Of a stretch of 8,715 bases of DNA, positions 1 to 7,328 are shown one piece after another. Source of the stretch: an uncultured Oxalobacter sp. (GTDB taxonomy: Bacteria > Pseudomonadota > Gammaproteobacteria > Burkholderiales > Burkholderiaceae_D); the NCBI GenBank assembly GCA_937916185.1, contig CALGGD010000128.1, positions 1-8,715 of the forward strand, given 5' to 3'. A program made the translations under genes and the position numbers. The notes below the pieces were generated by a model, which searched no databases, was not told where the DNA came from, and was given only the letters and a program-made list of their open reading frames with translations. The first letter of the stretch is position 1; every line of letters starts with the position of its first letter.

Positions 1-102
1 AAAGACCTTGAATCATCAACACTTGTCCCAGAACAGCGGACACTTTCCTTCATCGCCCGGTTCTTTGAAGCCGTCGCAAGGCTCTCTTCCCCATTGCTGT
101 GA
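1..102 (+). other. Left edge: open frame without recognisable identity
   Basis: Reading frame 1 is open from the window edge to a TGA at 100-102, which overlaps the GTG start of the toxin gene (GTGA). It could be the 3' end of an upstream gene, reading ...SFIARFFEAVARLSSPLL. I do not recognise this tail, and 33 open codons can occur by chance in GC-rich DNA. No promoter or ribosome binding site stands out here. Whether a real gene enters from the left cannot be decided from this window. Confidence 0.2.
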
Positions 103-401
103 CAGCATCCATTCTTTCCCATCTACACCAATGGAAGTTTTCCGTCAAAGAAGGGAGGATCAAGGTCAATGCCCGCATTTTGTCAGCAAGACTGAGATTG
201 GGGCTTTTCGGCGATGTCAAACGGTATGGCAATGTATCAGAAATCCGTATCGATACCGGTCCGGGCTACCGTGTCTATTTCACAATACGCGGTGAAGTGC
301 TTGTTATCCTGCTCTGTGGGGGCAACAAGCGCACACAACAGCAGGATTTCAAGAAAGCCCATCAGATGGCGGAACAGAAATTCGACTTTGAAGAGGAATA
401 G
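99..401 (+). CDS. RelE/ParE-superfamily addiction module toxin (HigB-like, HI1419 type)
   Basis: This is a 100-residue toxin of the Gp49/HI1419 family (type II toxin-antitoxin); related toxins cut mRNA at the ribosome. The family core is plain: a Trp at residue 12, then a basic helix (RIKVNARI, 20-27), LFGDVK (36-41), a VSEIRI strand, GPGYRVYF (54-61) and LLCGGNKRTQQQDFKKA (71-87). These align without gaps to the usual spacing of about 95-100 residues. The GTG at 99 is the only common start codon after the in-frame TGA at 66-68 and gives the expected distance to the conserved Trp. No good Shine-Dalgarno precedes it (an AAGG lies about 17 bases upstream), so the start is less certain than the identity. 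The stop is 3 bases before the antitoxin ATG, as expected for a co-transcribed pair with the toxin first. Target and activity are inferred from the family. Confidence 0.8.
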   Translation: MTASILSHLHQWKFSVKEGRIKVNARILSARLRLGLFGDVKRYGNVSEIRIDTGPGYRVYFTIRGEVLVILLCGGNKRTQQQDFKKAHQMAEQKFDFEEE

Positions 402-404
402 GAA

Positions 405-698
405 ATGGCAAAAATCAAGACTTATGATTATGTCCCAGCAGACTTCCTCAAGACAGAAGAAGACTGGGCAGGCTACCTTGCAGAATGCATCAGGCTGGAC
501 GAAGGTGATGGGAGACTCATCCGCCTTGCCTTGAATGACATGACACGCGCCAAAGGCATAACAAAGGTCGCAAAAGACATCGGCATGACAAGGCAGGGCC
601 TTACAAAAGCCCTCTCCGAAAACGGCAACCCGCAGATGTCCGTGTTCTTCAACCTTATCCGGGCATTCGGATTGCAGGTGACATTCGCGACCGCCTGA
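405..698 (+). CDS. Addiction module antitoxin with helix-turn-helix (HI1420/HigA type)
   Basis: This 97-residue protein is the cognate antitoxin. It fits the HI1420-type 'downstream' antitoxin family: an N-terminal acidic segment around residues 10-40 (PADFLKTEEDWAGYL) that should bind the toxin, then a helix-turn-helix at about 51-90. That part contains GITKVAKDIGMTRQGLTKAL and the family hallmark LSENGNPQ followed by a hydrophobic last helix (FFNLIRAFGL). The ATG at 405 has a strong Shine-Dalgarno, AAGAGGA at 391-397, lying inside the end of the toxin gene, so translation of the two is probably coupled. Such antitoxins neutralise the toxin and usually repress their own promoter. No clear operator is visible upstream, where only about 100 bases are available. 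The gene ends at TGA 696-698, just before a hairpin. Confidence 0.85.
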   Translation: MAKIKTYDYVPADFLKTEEDWAGYLAECIRLDEGDGRLIRLALNDMTRAKGITKVAKDIGMTRQGLTKALSENGNPQMSVFFNLIRAFGLQVTFATA

Positions 699-753
699 TT
701 TTTCCCGCAAAAAAACCGGCCCCCTGACGAAGGAACCGGCTTTTGCGGGAAAA
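699..753. terminator. Hairpin, probable bidirectional terminator between antitoxin and thiE
   Basis: An inverted repeat has outer arms TTTTCCCGCAAAA (700-712) and TTTTGCGGGAAAA (741-753) and inner CCGG arms at 716-719 and 736-739. Read on the - strand, a CCGG...CCGG hairpin with additional CC/GG pairing is followed by seven T residues. On the + strand the inner hairpin is followed by four T residues. It sits between two convergent genes with only 64 bases between their stops, so one element serving both operons is likely. Strength and direction are inferred. Confidence 0.65.
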
Positions 754-762
754 CCGCAGCAA

Positions 763-1374
763 TCAGGCAAACATCGCGACATATCCCTTCGCGGCATCTT
801 CCGGATCATCCTGGAAATAGACCCCGCTCACTGCAGCGACCATATCCGCGCCCAGCTTCACCAGCGGTGCAGAATTTTCAGCAGTCATGCCACCGATCAC
901 ACAGACCGGCATGGAAGCGTTTTCCTTCTTCCAGTCAGCAATGATGGCGGGTGGTGTCGTCACCGGATATTTCTTCACACGGGACGGGAAGAACCCGCCA
1001 AACGCCACATAGCTGGCTCCGGCACTGACTGCATTGCGTGCCAGCACCAGGCTGCCATAACAGGAAGCCCCGACAATCTTGTCCGGACCCACTGCCGCAC
1101 GGACCTTGGCGACCGGGGCATCCGTCCCACCGACATGGATGCCATCCGCACCGATTTCCAGCGCCAGGTCAACATAATCATTGACGATGAAAGTCCGGTT
1201 ATACTGGCGGCAAAGTGCCTGCAAGGCTTTTGCCTGTTCCAGACGCTGTTCAGGACCGGCGGTCTTATGGCGGTACTGCACAATCTGCGCCCCGCCCTTC
1301 AACGCTTTCTCTGTCACCTCAACCAGCTTGGCGGTATCGTCCCAATCCGGTGTCACAATATAAAGACCTTTCAT
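763..1374 (-). CDS. thiE: Thiamine-phosphate synthase
   Basis: ThiE joins HMP pyrophosphate and thiazole phosphate carboxylate to give thiamine phosphate, the coupling step of the pathway, in the cytosol. The 203-residue TIM barrel shows the family landmarks in order: LYIVTPD (4-10), QYRHK (33-37, pyrophosphate-binding region), VNDYVDLA (64-71), GADGIHVG (75-82), GASCY (102-106), YVAFGGFFPS (122-131), VIGGM (159-163) and a closing AVSGVY (181-186). I chose the ATG at 1374 because homologues begin at MKGLYIVTP and a purine-rich stretch (AAGGAAAGGG) precedes it. The open frame extends to 1500, and an ATG at 1419 overlaps the thiD stop. That start would add 15 non-conserved residues (MAEKRYRAFFERKGK) and is possible by translational coupling but less likely. 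thiE is the last gene of the operon, 37 bases after thiD. Confidence 0.93.
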   Translation of the reverse strand: MKGLYIVTPDWDDTAKLVEVTEKALKGGAQIVQYRHKTAGPEQRLEQAKALQALCRQYNRTFIVNDYVDLALEIGADGIHVGGTDAPVAKVRAAVGPDKIVGASCYGSLVLARNAVSAGASYVAFGGFFPSRVKKYPVTTPPAIIADWKKENASMPVCVIGGMTAENSAPLVKLGADMVAAVSGVYFQDDPEDAAKGYVAMFA

Positions 1375-1411
1375 CTTCCCTTTCCTTTCAAAAAATGCCC
1401 GGTACCGCTTT

Positions 1412-2200
1412 TCAGCCATGCCGTCCGGGTATCTGCTGTCCTTCTGCAACCGAAAACGCCTGTGCCAATGCATACTGACACCACTGCTGGGCTTTTTCAA
1501 GCGCCACCGCTTCCGGCAGTCCCTGCGCCAGGTATCCCGCTATGGCAGAAGCCAGCGTGCAGCCCGTGCCATGGAATTCTCCCGGTAAACGGTGCCATTG
1601 CCAATGCTTCTCACCGTCTTTGCTGAACCAGCGGTTGACCACGACATCCGGCTCATCGCCATGACCGCCCTTGACCAATACGCCCTTCGCGCCCTGCGCC
1701 ATCAGGTATGATGCCTGTTCCTGAATGTCATCAGACTTGGGATACAGCCGTTTGGCCTCCGGCAGGTTCGGGGTCACCACCGTCGCCAGACCGATCAACG
1801 GTGACAGTGCATATTCCGGCACACCATCTGTCAGTGCAAAGCCATGACCGCTGCCAAGCACCGTATCCAGCACGACTGGCAACGCCGGGTTGTCCTGGCG
1901 AAGACGGACAACCGCATCACGGATTGCCAGCGCATTCTCCCGGTTGCCGACAATCCCGACCTTGACCGCCGCCACTGGAATCTTGTCCATCAGCACCTTC
2001 GCCTGATGGGCGATGACAGACGCATCGACAGGATTCACCGCATAGACCCGGTCGTTGTCCTGCACCGTCAGCGCCGTAACCACCGGCAACGCATGGGCGC
2101 CCACCGCACCGATGGCATCGATATCTGCAGAAATCCCTGCCCCACCGCTCGGGTCAAGCCCCGCAAAAACCAGGACACAGGGACGTGTCTTCCGTTCCAT
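1412..2200 (-). CDS. thiD: Hydroxymethylpyrimidine / phosphomethylpyrimidine kinase
   Basis: ThiD phosphorylates HMP and then HMP-phosphate using ATP, preparing the pyrimidine half for ThiE. This 262-residue ribokinase-fold protein shows FAGLDPSGGAGISADI (12-27, substrate loop), VTALTVQ (41-47), AAVKVGIVG (77-85), VVLDTVLGSG (109-118), TPNLPEA (143-149), VLVKGGH (174-180) and the anion-hole and catalytic region HGTGCTLASAIA (210-221). Its length is normal, and there is no ThiE or TenA fusion. The open frame begins at 2215 (MMLEAM...), but I prefer the ATG at 2200. A GGAAG lies just upstream of it, whereas nothing resembling a Shine-Dalgarno precedes 2215, and homologues have few residues before the AG.DPSGG motif. 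The gap to thiG is 94 bases and contains a terminator-like hairpin, so thiD-thiE may be expressed at a lower level or from an extra promoter. Confidence 0.93.
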   Translation of the reverse strand: MERKTRPCVLVFAGLDPSGGAGISADIDAIGAVGAHALPVVTALTVQDNDRVYAVNPVDASVIAHQAKVLMDKIPVAAVKVGIVGNRENALAIRDAVVRLRQDNPALPVVLDTVLGSGHGFALTDGVPEYALSPLIGLATVVTPNLPEAKRLYPKSDDIQEQASYLMAQGAKGVLVKGGHGDEPDVVVNRWFSKDGEKHWQWHRLPGEFHGTGCTLASAIAGYLAQGLPEAVALEKAQQWCQYALAQAFSVAEGQQIPGRHG

Positions 2201-2212
2201 GGCTTCCAACAT

Positions 2213-2249
2213 CATGATGCATCATGGACACCGCGCATGCATCCATGAT
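2213..2249. repeat. Palindromic cluster between thiG and thiD
   Basis: A perfect 14-base palindrome, CATGATGCATCATG, occupies 2213-2226. It overlaps a second inverted repeat, ATCATGGA (2221-2228) with TCCATGAT (2242-2249), which has 8-base arms and a 13-base loop. The two structures are mutually exclusive because they share 2221-2226. They lie between the terminator-like hairpin and the preferred thiD start, and cover the alternative thiD ATG at 2215. A regulator-binding site or an RNA switch near the thiD ribosome binding site is possible. The function is unknown. Confidence 0.4.
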
Positions 2250-2255
2250 ACAGAG

Positions 2256-2281
2256 AAAAAGATGCCCTCCAGCAGGAGGGC
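2256..2281 (-). terminator. Terminator-like hairpin inside the thi operon (thiG-thiD)
   Basis: Read on the - strand, GCCCTCC (2281-2275), a 4-base loop and GGAGGGC (2270-2264) form a perfect 7-bp GC-rich stem. It is followed within two bases by TTTTT (2260-2256). It starts 13 bases past the thiG stop and has the form of an intrinsic terminator. Because thiD and thiE follow on the same strand, it may be a partial terminator that lowers their expression, or thiD-thiE may have their own promoter. Confidence 0.6.
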
Positions 2282-2294
2282 TCAAACACGTTTA

Positions 2295-3086
2295 TCAAGA
2301 AACGATACGTCCTGCCATCGGAGAAGATGGGGATGCGGCGAATTTCCGTGGAATCCTGCCAGCCAGGAACGCATCACGGCCTGCTTCAACAGCCGCTTTC
2401 ATCGCGCGTGCCATCCGGACAGGATCCTGTGCCAGTGCAATCGCACTGTTCATCAAGATGCCATCGCAGCCCAGTTCCATCGCAATCGCTGCATCAGAAG
2501 CCGTACCGACACCCGCATCAACAATGACCGGCACCTTGGACTGCTCGATGATCAGCGACAGGTTCCAAGGATTCAGGATACCCATGCCGGAACCAATCAG
2601 CGAAGCCAGCGGCATGATGGCTGCACAGCCGATATCTTCCAGCATCTTCGCCTGGATCGGGTCATCGCTGCAGTAAACCATCACATCGAAACCGTCCTTC
2701 ACCAGCAGTTCAGCGGCTTTCAGGGTTTCCGGCATGTTTGGGAACAGCGTCTTCGGATCGCCCAGCACTTCCAGCTTCACCAGCTTATGGCCGTCCAGCA
2801 GCTCACGTGCCAGCTGCAGCGTATAGACCGCATCTTCCGCATTGAAACAGCCTGCGGTGTTCGGCAGGATTGTGTATTTGGTCGGTGGGACAACGTCCAG
2901 CAGGTTCGGCTGGTTCGGATCCTGACCGATGTTCACACGGCGGATGGCGACCGTGATGATCTCTGCGCCACTCGCTTCCGTCGCAACACGGGTTTCTTCC
3001 AGATCCTTGTATTTGCCACTGCCAACCAGCAGACGTGATTTGTATGTCTTGCCGGCAATCGTCAGACCAGTATCTTCTTTATTCAT
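2295..3086 (-). CDS. thiG: Thiazole synthase
   Basis: ThiG builds the thiazole ring from deoxyxylulose phosphate, a glycine-derived imine and sulfur carried as ThiS thiocarboxylate. The protein has 263 residues, normal for the family. Visible landmarks are LLVGSGKY (19-26), ITVAIRR (44-50), LPNTAGC (74-80), VKLEVLGD (103-110, with Lys104 as the likely Schiff-base lysine), [16 protein letters not shown] (155-170), VIVDAGVG (187-194) and GILMNSAIA (209-217). The ATG at 3086 has a clear Shine-Dalgarno (GAGGTG-like, 3092-3098 on the other strand, about 5 bases away). It follows thiS by 76 bases, and the two products form a complex. No ThiO or ThiH is encoded nearby to supply the imine. Confidence 0.96.
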   Translation of the reverse strand: MNKEDTGLTIAGKTYKSRLLVGSGKYKDLEETRVATEASGAEIITVAIRRVNIGQDPNQPNLLDVVPPTKYTILPNTAGCFNAEDAVYTLQLARELLDGHKLVKLEVLGDPKTLFPNMPETLKAAELLVKDGFDVMVYCSDDPIQAKMLEDIGCAAIMPLASLIGSGMGILNPWNLSLIIEQSKVPVIVDAGVGTASDAAIAMELGCDGILMNSAIALAQDPVRMARAMKAAVEAGRDAFLAGRIPRKFAASPSSPMAGRIVS

Positions 3087-3115
3087 TGCAACACCTCTTC
3101 CAATTCAGACTTCCA

Positions 3116-3135
3116 GCAGGGGAAGAAACCCCTGC
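3116..3135. other. Stem-loop between thiS and thiG
   Basis: GCAGGGG (3116-3122) and CCCCTGC (3129-3135) form a perfect 7-bp stem with a 6-base loop. On the - strand, the direction of the operon, no T-run follows it, so it is not an intrinsic terminator. Such intercistronic hairpins can protect or punctuate polycistronic mRNA. That role is an inference here. Confidence 0.45.
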
Positions 3136-3162
3136 AAACCCTTTCTTGTTCCTTCCAGCGGA

Positions 3163-3366
3163 TCAACCGCCGCCGATGGCACGCACCAGCTCGACAACAT
3201 CACCACCATGCAGGACATGCCCAGCCCATTTCGTCTTGGTGACGACCCGGCGGTTCACGGCAATCGCCATTGCACGGTTCGGCACTTTCAGCTCATCGAC
3301 CAGCTCCTGCAGGGTGATGCCGTCAGCCACCTGACGGTTTTCCCCATTCAATCTGATTTCCATCAT
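3163..3366 (-). CDS. thiS: Thiamine biosynthesis sulfur carrier protein
   Basis: ThiS is a small ubiquitin-like protein whose C-terminal glycine is adenylated and converted to a thiocarboxylate that gives sulfur to ThiG. The 67-residue product begins MMEIRLNGE, contains the family pattern LVDELKVPNRAMAIAVN (22-38) and VLHGGDVVELV (51-61), and ends AIGGG. The terminal Gly-Gly needed for activation is intact. Translation may start at 3366 or at the next ATG (3363). An AGGG in the 9-base gap after thiC serves either. The tight spacing indicates co-expression with thiC. The activating enzyme ThiF is not in the window, so another E1-like protein (a ThiF/MoeB homologue) must act on it. Confidence 0.95.
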   Translation of the reverse strand: MMEIRLNGENRQVADGITLQELVDELKVPNRAMAIAVNRRVVTKTKWAGHVLHGGDVVELVRAIGGG

Positions 3367-3375
3367 CCAACCCTG

Positions 3376-5296
<1,921 letters not shown>

Positions 5297-5329
5297 TCGG
5301 CCTATGGCATGACCATACTGCATCATGTT

Positions 5330-5413
5330 AACGCTTCCCTTCGCTGGCATTGCCCAGATCAGGTTCAGAGGGTGTAATCTCGCCCAGCCTTCCCGACTGG
5401 AACCCCTAGCATT
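5330..5413 (-). ncRNA. TPP riboswitch (THI element) controlling the thi operon
   Basis: The - strand matches the THI-box aptamer. The conserved stretches appear in order: AGGGGT at the 5' side, CGAGATTACACCC, GAACCTGATCTGG, GCAATGCCAGCG and AAGGGAAGC. The closing helix P1 is AATGCT (5413-5408) with AGCGTT (5335-5330), including one G-T wobble. The aptamer binds thiamine pyrophosphate and lowers expression of the downstream genes. One departure from the consensus as I know it is CGAGA where most have UGAGA in the pyrimidine-binding loop. The thiC start is 76 bases downstream, leaving room for the expression platform. Confidence 0.95.
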
Positions 5414-5428
5414 CTGATTGTACTGTAC

Positions 5429-5464
5429 GGAGAAATTATAACGGCATCTTTCAGATGCGTCTCC
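5429..5464. repeat. Nested inverted repeat in the thiC-valS divergent region
   Basis: GGAGA (5429-5433) pairs with TCTCC (5460-5464), and inside it GCATC (5444-5448) pairs with GATGC (5454-5458). The - strand TATAAT proposed for the thi operon lies between the outer and inner left arms. It could be an operator or may be chance. It is not followed by a T-run. Confidence 0.25.
5435..5440 (-). promoter_or_regulatory. Candidate -10 box for the thi operon
   Basis: A consensus TATAAT occurs on the - strand (5440-5435). It would place the transcript start around 5425-5430, about 15 bases before the aptamer, which is the expected position. The -35 region at 17 bp spacing (GAGACG) matches TTGACA only at the central GAC. 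A second - strand TATAAT at 5481-5476 is an alternative. Confidence 0.45.
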
Positions 5465-5477
5465 ATCAGCGTCCCAT

Positions 5478-5483
5478 TATAAT
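5478..5483 (+). promoter_or_regulatory. Candidate -10 box for valS
   Basis: A consensus TATAAT on the + strand lies about 50 bases before the valS ATG, giving a short leader. No good -35 is seen at 16-18 bp. The box overlaps an equally good - strand TATAAT, so the divergent promoters may compete. The valS start itself has no clear Shine-Dalgarno. Confidence 0.4.
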
Positions 5484-5533
5484 AGACTTTTTTAAACGAT
5501 ATCACCGATTTTCAGCAGAATCAGCTTTGTATT

Positions 5534-6817
5534 ATGGAACTGGCCAAGTCTTTTGAACCATCAGAAATTGAAAAACGCTGGCGTGACACATGGGAAAAGA
5601 ACGGATACTTCCGTGCGACACTCGATGAAAACAAACCCGCATTCGCCATCCAGCTGCCACCACCGAACGTCACCGGCACCCTGCATATGGGACATGCCTT
5701 CAACCAGACCATCATGGACGGCCTGGTACGCTACCACCGCATGAAAGGCTTCAGCACCGCCTGGATCCCCGGCACAGACCATGCCGGCATCGCCACCCAG
5801 ATTGTCGTAGAACGCCAGCTTGATGCCCAGAAAATCTCCCGCCACGACCTTGGCCGTGAAAAATTCCTGGAGAAAGTCTGGGAATGGAAAGAACACTCCG
5901 GCTCCACCATCACCGGCCAGATGCGCCGTATGGGCACCTCGCCTGACTGGGGCCGGGAATACTTCACGATGGACGCCGACCGCTCCAAGCTCGTTGCCGA
6001 TGTCTTTGTCCGGCTCTATGAAGAAGGGCTGATCTACCGGGGCAAACGGCTCGTCAACTGGGACCCTGTGCTCGGCACCGCCGTCTCTGACCTTGAGGTC
6101 GTTTCTGAGGAAGAAAACGGCTCCATGTGGCATATCCGCTACCCATTCGCCGATGGTTCCGGCTCTGTGACTGTCGCCACCACCCGTCCTGAAACCATGC
6201 TGGGCGACGTTGCCGTTGCTGTCAACCCAGCGGATGAACGCTATGCCAACCTTGTCGGCAAGATGCTCATCCTGCCGCTGACCGGACGCCAGATTCCTGT
6301 CATCGCCGATGAATACGTTGACAAAGACTTCGGAACCGGCTGCGTGAAAATCACCCCGGCGCACGACTTCAACGACTATGCCGTCGGGATGCGCCACAAC
6401 ATGGAACCGACCAACATCTTCACCCTGGATGCCAAGATCAACGAAAACGGACCAGAAGCCTACCAGGGCATGGACCGCTTCGCCGCCCGTAAACAGATCG
6501 TCGCCGACCTTGAAGCCCAGGGCTACCTTGTCCGCATCGACCCGCACAAACTCATGGTGCCACGGGGTGACCGCACCGGTGTCATCATCGAACCGATGCT
6601 CACCGACCAATGGTTTGTCGCCATGAGCAAACCGGCGCCTGAAAACAGCCCCCATTTCCCAGGCAAATCCCTGACTGAGGTTGCACTGGAAAAAGTCGCG
6701 AATGGCGAAATCAGGTTCCTGCCGGAAAACTCGGTGATCCTCAGGATATTGCCAATGCTGTTCTGTTCCTCGCATCCGACATGGCTTCATACATTACCGG
6801 TGAAACCATCAGCGTGA
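5534..6817 (+). CDS. valS: Valyl-tRNA synthetase, N-terminal part only, cut at about 6731
   Basis: ValS charges tRNA-Val and hydrolyses mischarged threonine. Residues 1-399 are a clean match: [21 protein letters not shown] (43-63, with HMGH as the HIGH motif), [16 protein letters not shown] (80-95), NWDP (175-178), the editing domain with [10 protein letters not shown] (216-225) and [20 protein letters not shown] (266-285), and LTDQWF (356-361). Family members have about 950 residues, so more than half is missing, including the second half of the Rossmann domain, KMSKS, the anticodon-binding domain and the coiled coil. After PEN (residue 399, base 6730) homologues continue with Trp. Here the frame enters unrelated sequence and stops at 6815-6817, so the last 28 residues are a wrong-frame reading of fabG. 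This product could not aminoacylate. The stretch 5541-6730 contains no TTA triplet at all, unlike the DNA after it. It is divergent from the thi operon. Confidence 0.93.
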   Translation: MELAKSFEPSEIEKRWRDTWEKNGYFRATLDENKPAFAIQLPPPNVTGTLHMGHAFNQTIMDGLVRYHRMKGFSTAWIPGTDHAGIATQIVVERQLDAQKISRHDLGREKFLEKVWEWKEHSGSTITGQMRRMGTSPDWGREYFTMDADRSKLVADVFVRLYEEGLIYRGKRLVNWDPVLGTAVSDLEVVSEEENGSMWHIRYPFADGSGSVTVATTRPETMLGDVAVAVNPADERYANLVGKMLILPLTGRQIPVIADEYVDKDFGTGCVKITPAHDFNDYAVGMRHNMEPTNIFTLDAKINENGPEAYQGMDRFAARKQIVADLEAQGYLVRIDPHKLMVPRGDRTGVIIEPMLTDQWFVAMSKPAPENSPHFPGKSLTEVALEKVANGEIRFLPENSVILRILPMLFCSSHPTWLHTLPVKPSA

Positions 6818-6837
6818 ACGGTGGCATGTATATGTAA
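6730..6837 (+). pseudogene. fabG: 3' fragment of 3-oxoacyl-ACP reductase gene, fused to valS
   Basis: In the frame starting at 6730 the sequence reads [34 protein letters not shown], stop (TAA 6835-6837). This is the C-terminus of FabG, the NADPH-dependent reductase of fatty acid elongation, with the standard ITGE...VNGGMYM ending. Only about 35 of some 245 codons are present. The catalytic Ser-Tyr-Lys and the nucleotide-binding region are missing. There is no start codon, and the frame differs from valS. Its position ahead of acpP and fabF is the usual gammaproteobacterial order, so it belongs to the right-hand segment and was cut at the junction. Confidence 0.9.
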
Positions 6838-6986
6838 TTTCAGTATAATAGTGATGTAGAACAGTTTTTTTAATATTTTACTAGATATACTAAATATAAA
6901 TAGCTATAATGGGCTCAATTAAATGAGTTTATTAACCCGAAAGGGTTTGTATATTAACACGATAATCGTAAATAGGATTAATATAA
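6838..6986 (+). promoter_or_regulatory. AT-rich gap with probable acpP promoter and leader hairpin
   Basis: This 149-base stretch is strongly AT-rich and holds no gene. TATAAT boxes occur at 6844-6849 and 6905-6910; the second is better placed for acpP, but neither has a good -35. A small stem CTCA (6914-6917)/TGAG (6924-6927) and a stem AACCC-GAAA-GGGTT (6934-6947, GNRA-type loop) follow in the leader. The acpP Shine-Dalgarno AGGA is at 6974-6977, 9 bases before the ATG. A separate, strong acpP promoter is usual in gammaproteobacteria. Confidence 0.45.
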
Positions 6987-7223
6987 ATGAGTAATATTGA
7001 AGAACGCGTTAAGAAAGTAATCGTTGAACAGCTTGGTGTTAACGAAGATGAAGTAGTTTTATCTGCTTCTTTCATCGATGACTTAGGTGCTGACTCTCTT
7101 GATACCGTAGAATTAGTTATGGCACTTGAAGAAGAGTTCGATACCGAAATCCCTGACGAAGATGCTGAAAAGATCACTACCGTTCAGAGCGCTATCGACT
7201 ACATCGAAGCACATCGCAAGTAA
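6987..7223 (+). CDS. acpP: Acyl carrier protein
   Basis: AcpP carries growing acyl chains as thioesters on a 4'-phosphopantetheine arm during type II fatty acid synthesis in the cytosol. The 78-residue acidic protein begins [10 protein letters not shown] and has the attachment motif [18 protein letters not shown], with Ser37 as the modified serine (DSL). It ends ATTVQ-type helix 4, here [16 protein letters not shown]. Length and sequence are typical of gammaproteobacteria. Leucine codons are only TTA and CTT, in sharp contrast to the valS segment. It lies between the fabG tail and fabF, in the standard cluster order. Confidence 0.97.
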   Translation: MSNIEERVKKVIVEQLGVNEDEVVLSASFIDDLGADSLDTVELVMALEEEFDTEIPDEDAEKITTVQSAIDYIEAHRK

Positions 7224-7255
7224 TAGCTACTTAATGTAGTTTTTCCGTGATATTA

Positions 7256-7293
7256 AAGAAGAGCGTTTTGGTGGTTAACTAAACGCTTTTCTT
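7256..7293 (+). terminator. Hairpin between acpP and fabF, probable attenuator
   Basis: AAGAAGAGCGTTT (7256-7268) is complementary to AAACGCTTTTCTT (7281-7293) with a single mismatch, and T-rich sequence occupies the 3' arm and beyond. The form is that of an intrinsic terminator. A smaller stem (CTAC/GTAG followed by TTTTT) lies just after the acpP stop at about 7227-7243. Partial termination here would make acpP mRNA more abundant than fabF mRNA, which fits the high cellular demand for ACP. The function is inferred. Confidence 0.6.
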
Positions 7294-7328
7294 GTTTAGG
7301 TCTTGTTTTAATCGTACGGAGGCAATCT

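Noticed and set aside
1375..1500. Longer thiE reading frame with an N-terminal extension
   Set aside because: The extra 42 codons overlap thiD in another frame and are not conserved. The family start MKGLYIVTP has a ribosome binding site at 1374.
2055..3038. 327-codon + strand frame opposite thiG and thiD
   Set aside because: It is unlike any known protein in composition (many His, Arg, Gln) and lies across two conserved genes and their gap.
5561..6790. 409-codon open frame on the - strand opposite valS
   Set aside because: It is antisense to clear ValS sequence and crosses the 6731 junction without any domain of its own. It is a composition shadow.
6731..6817. Possible novel C-terminal domain on a short ValS
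   Set aside because: The 28 residues are an out-of-frame translation of the fabG end. The fabG frame reads perfectly to its own stop.
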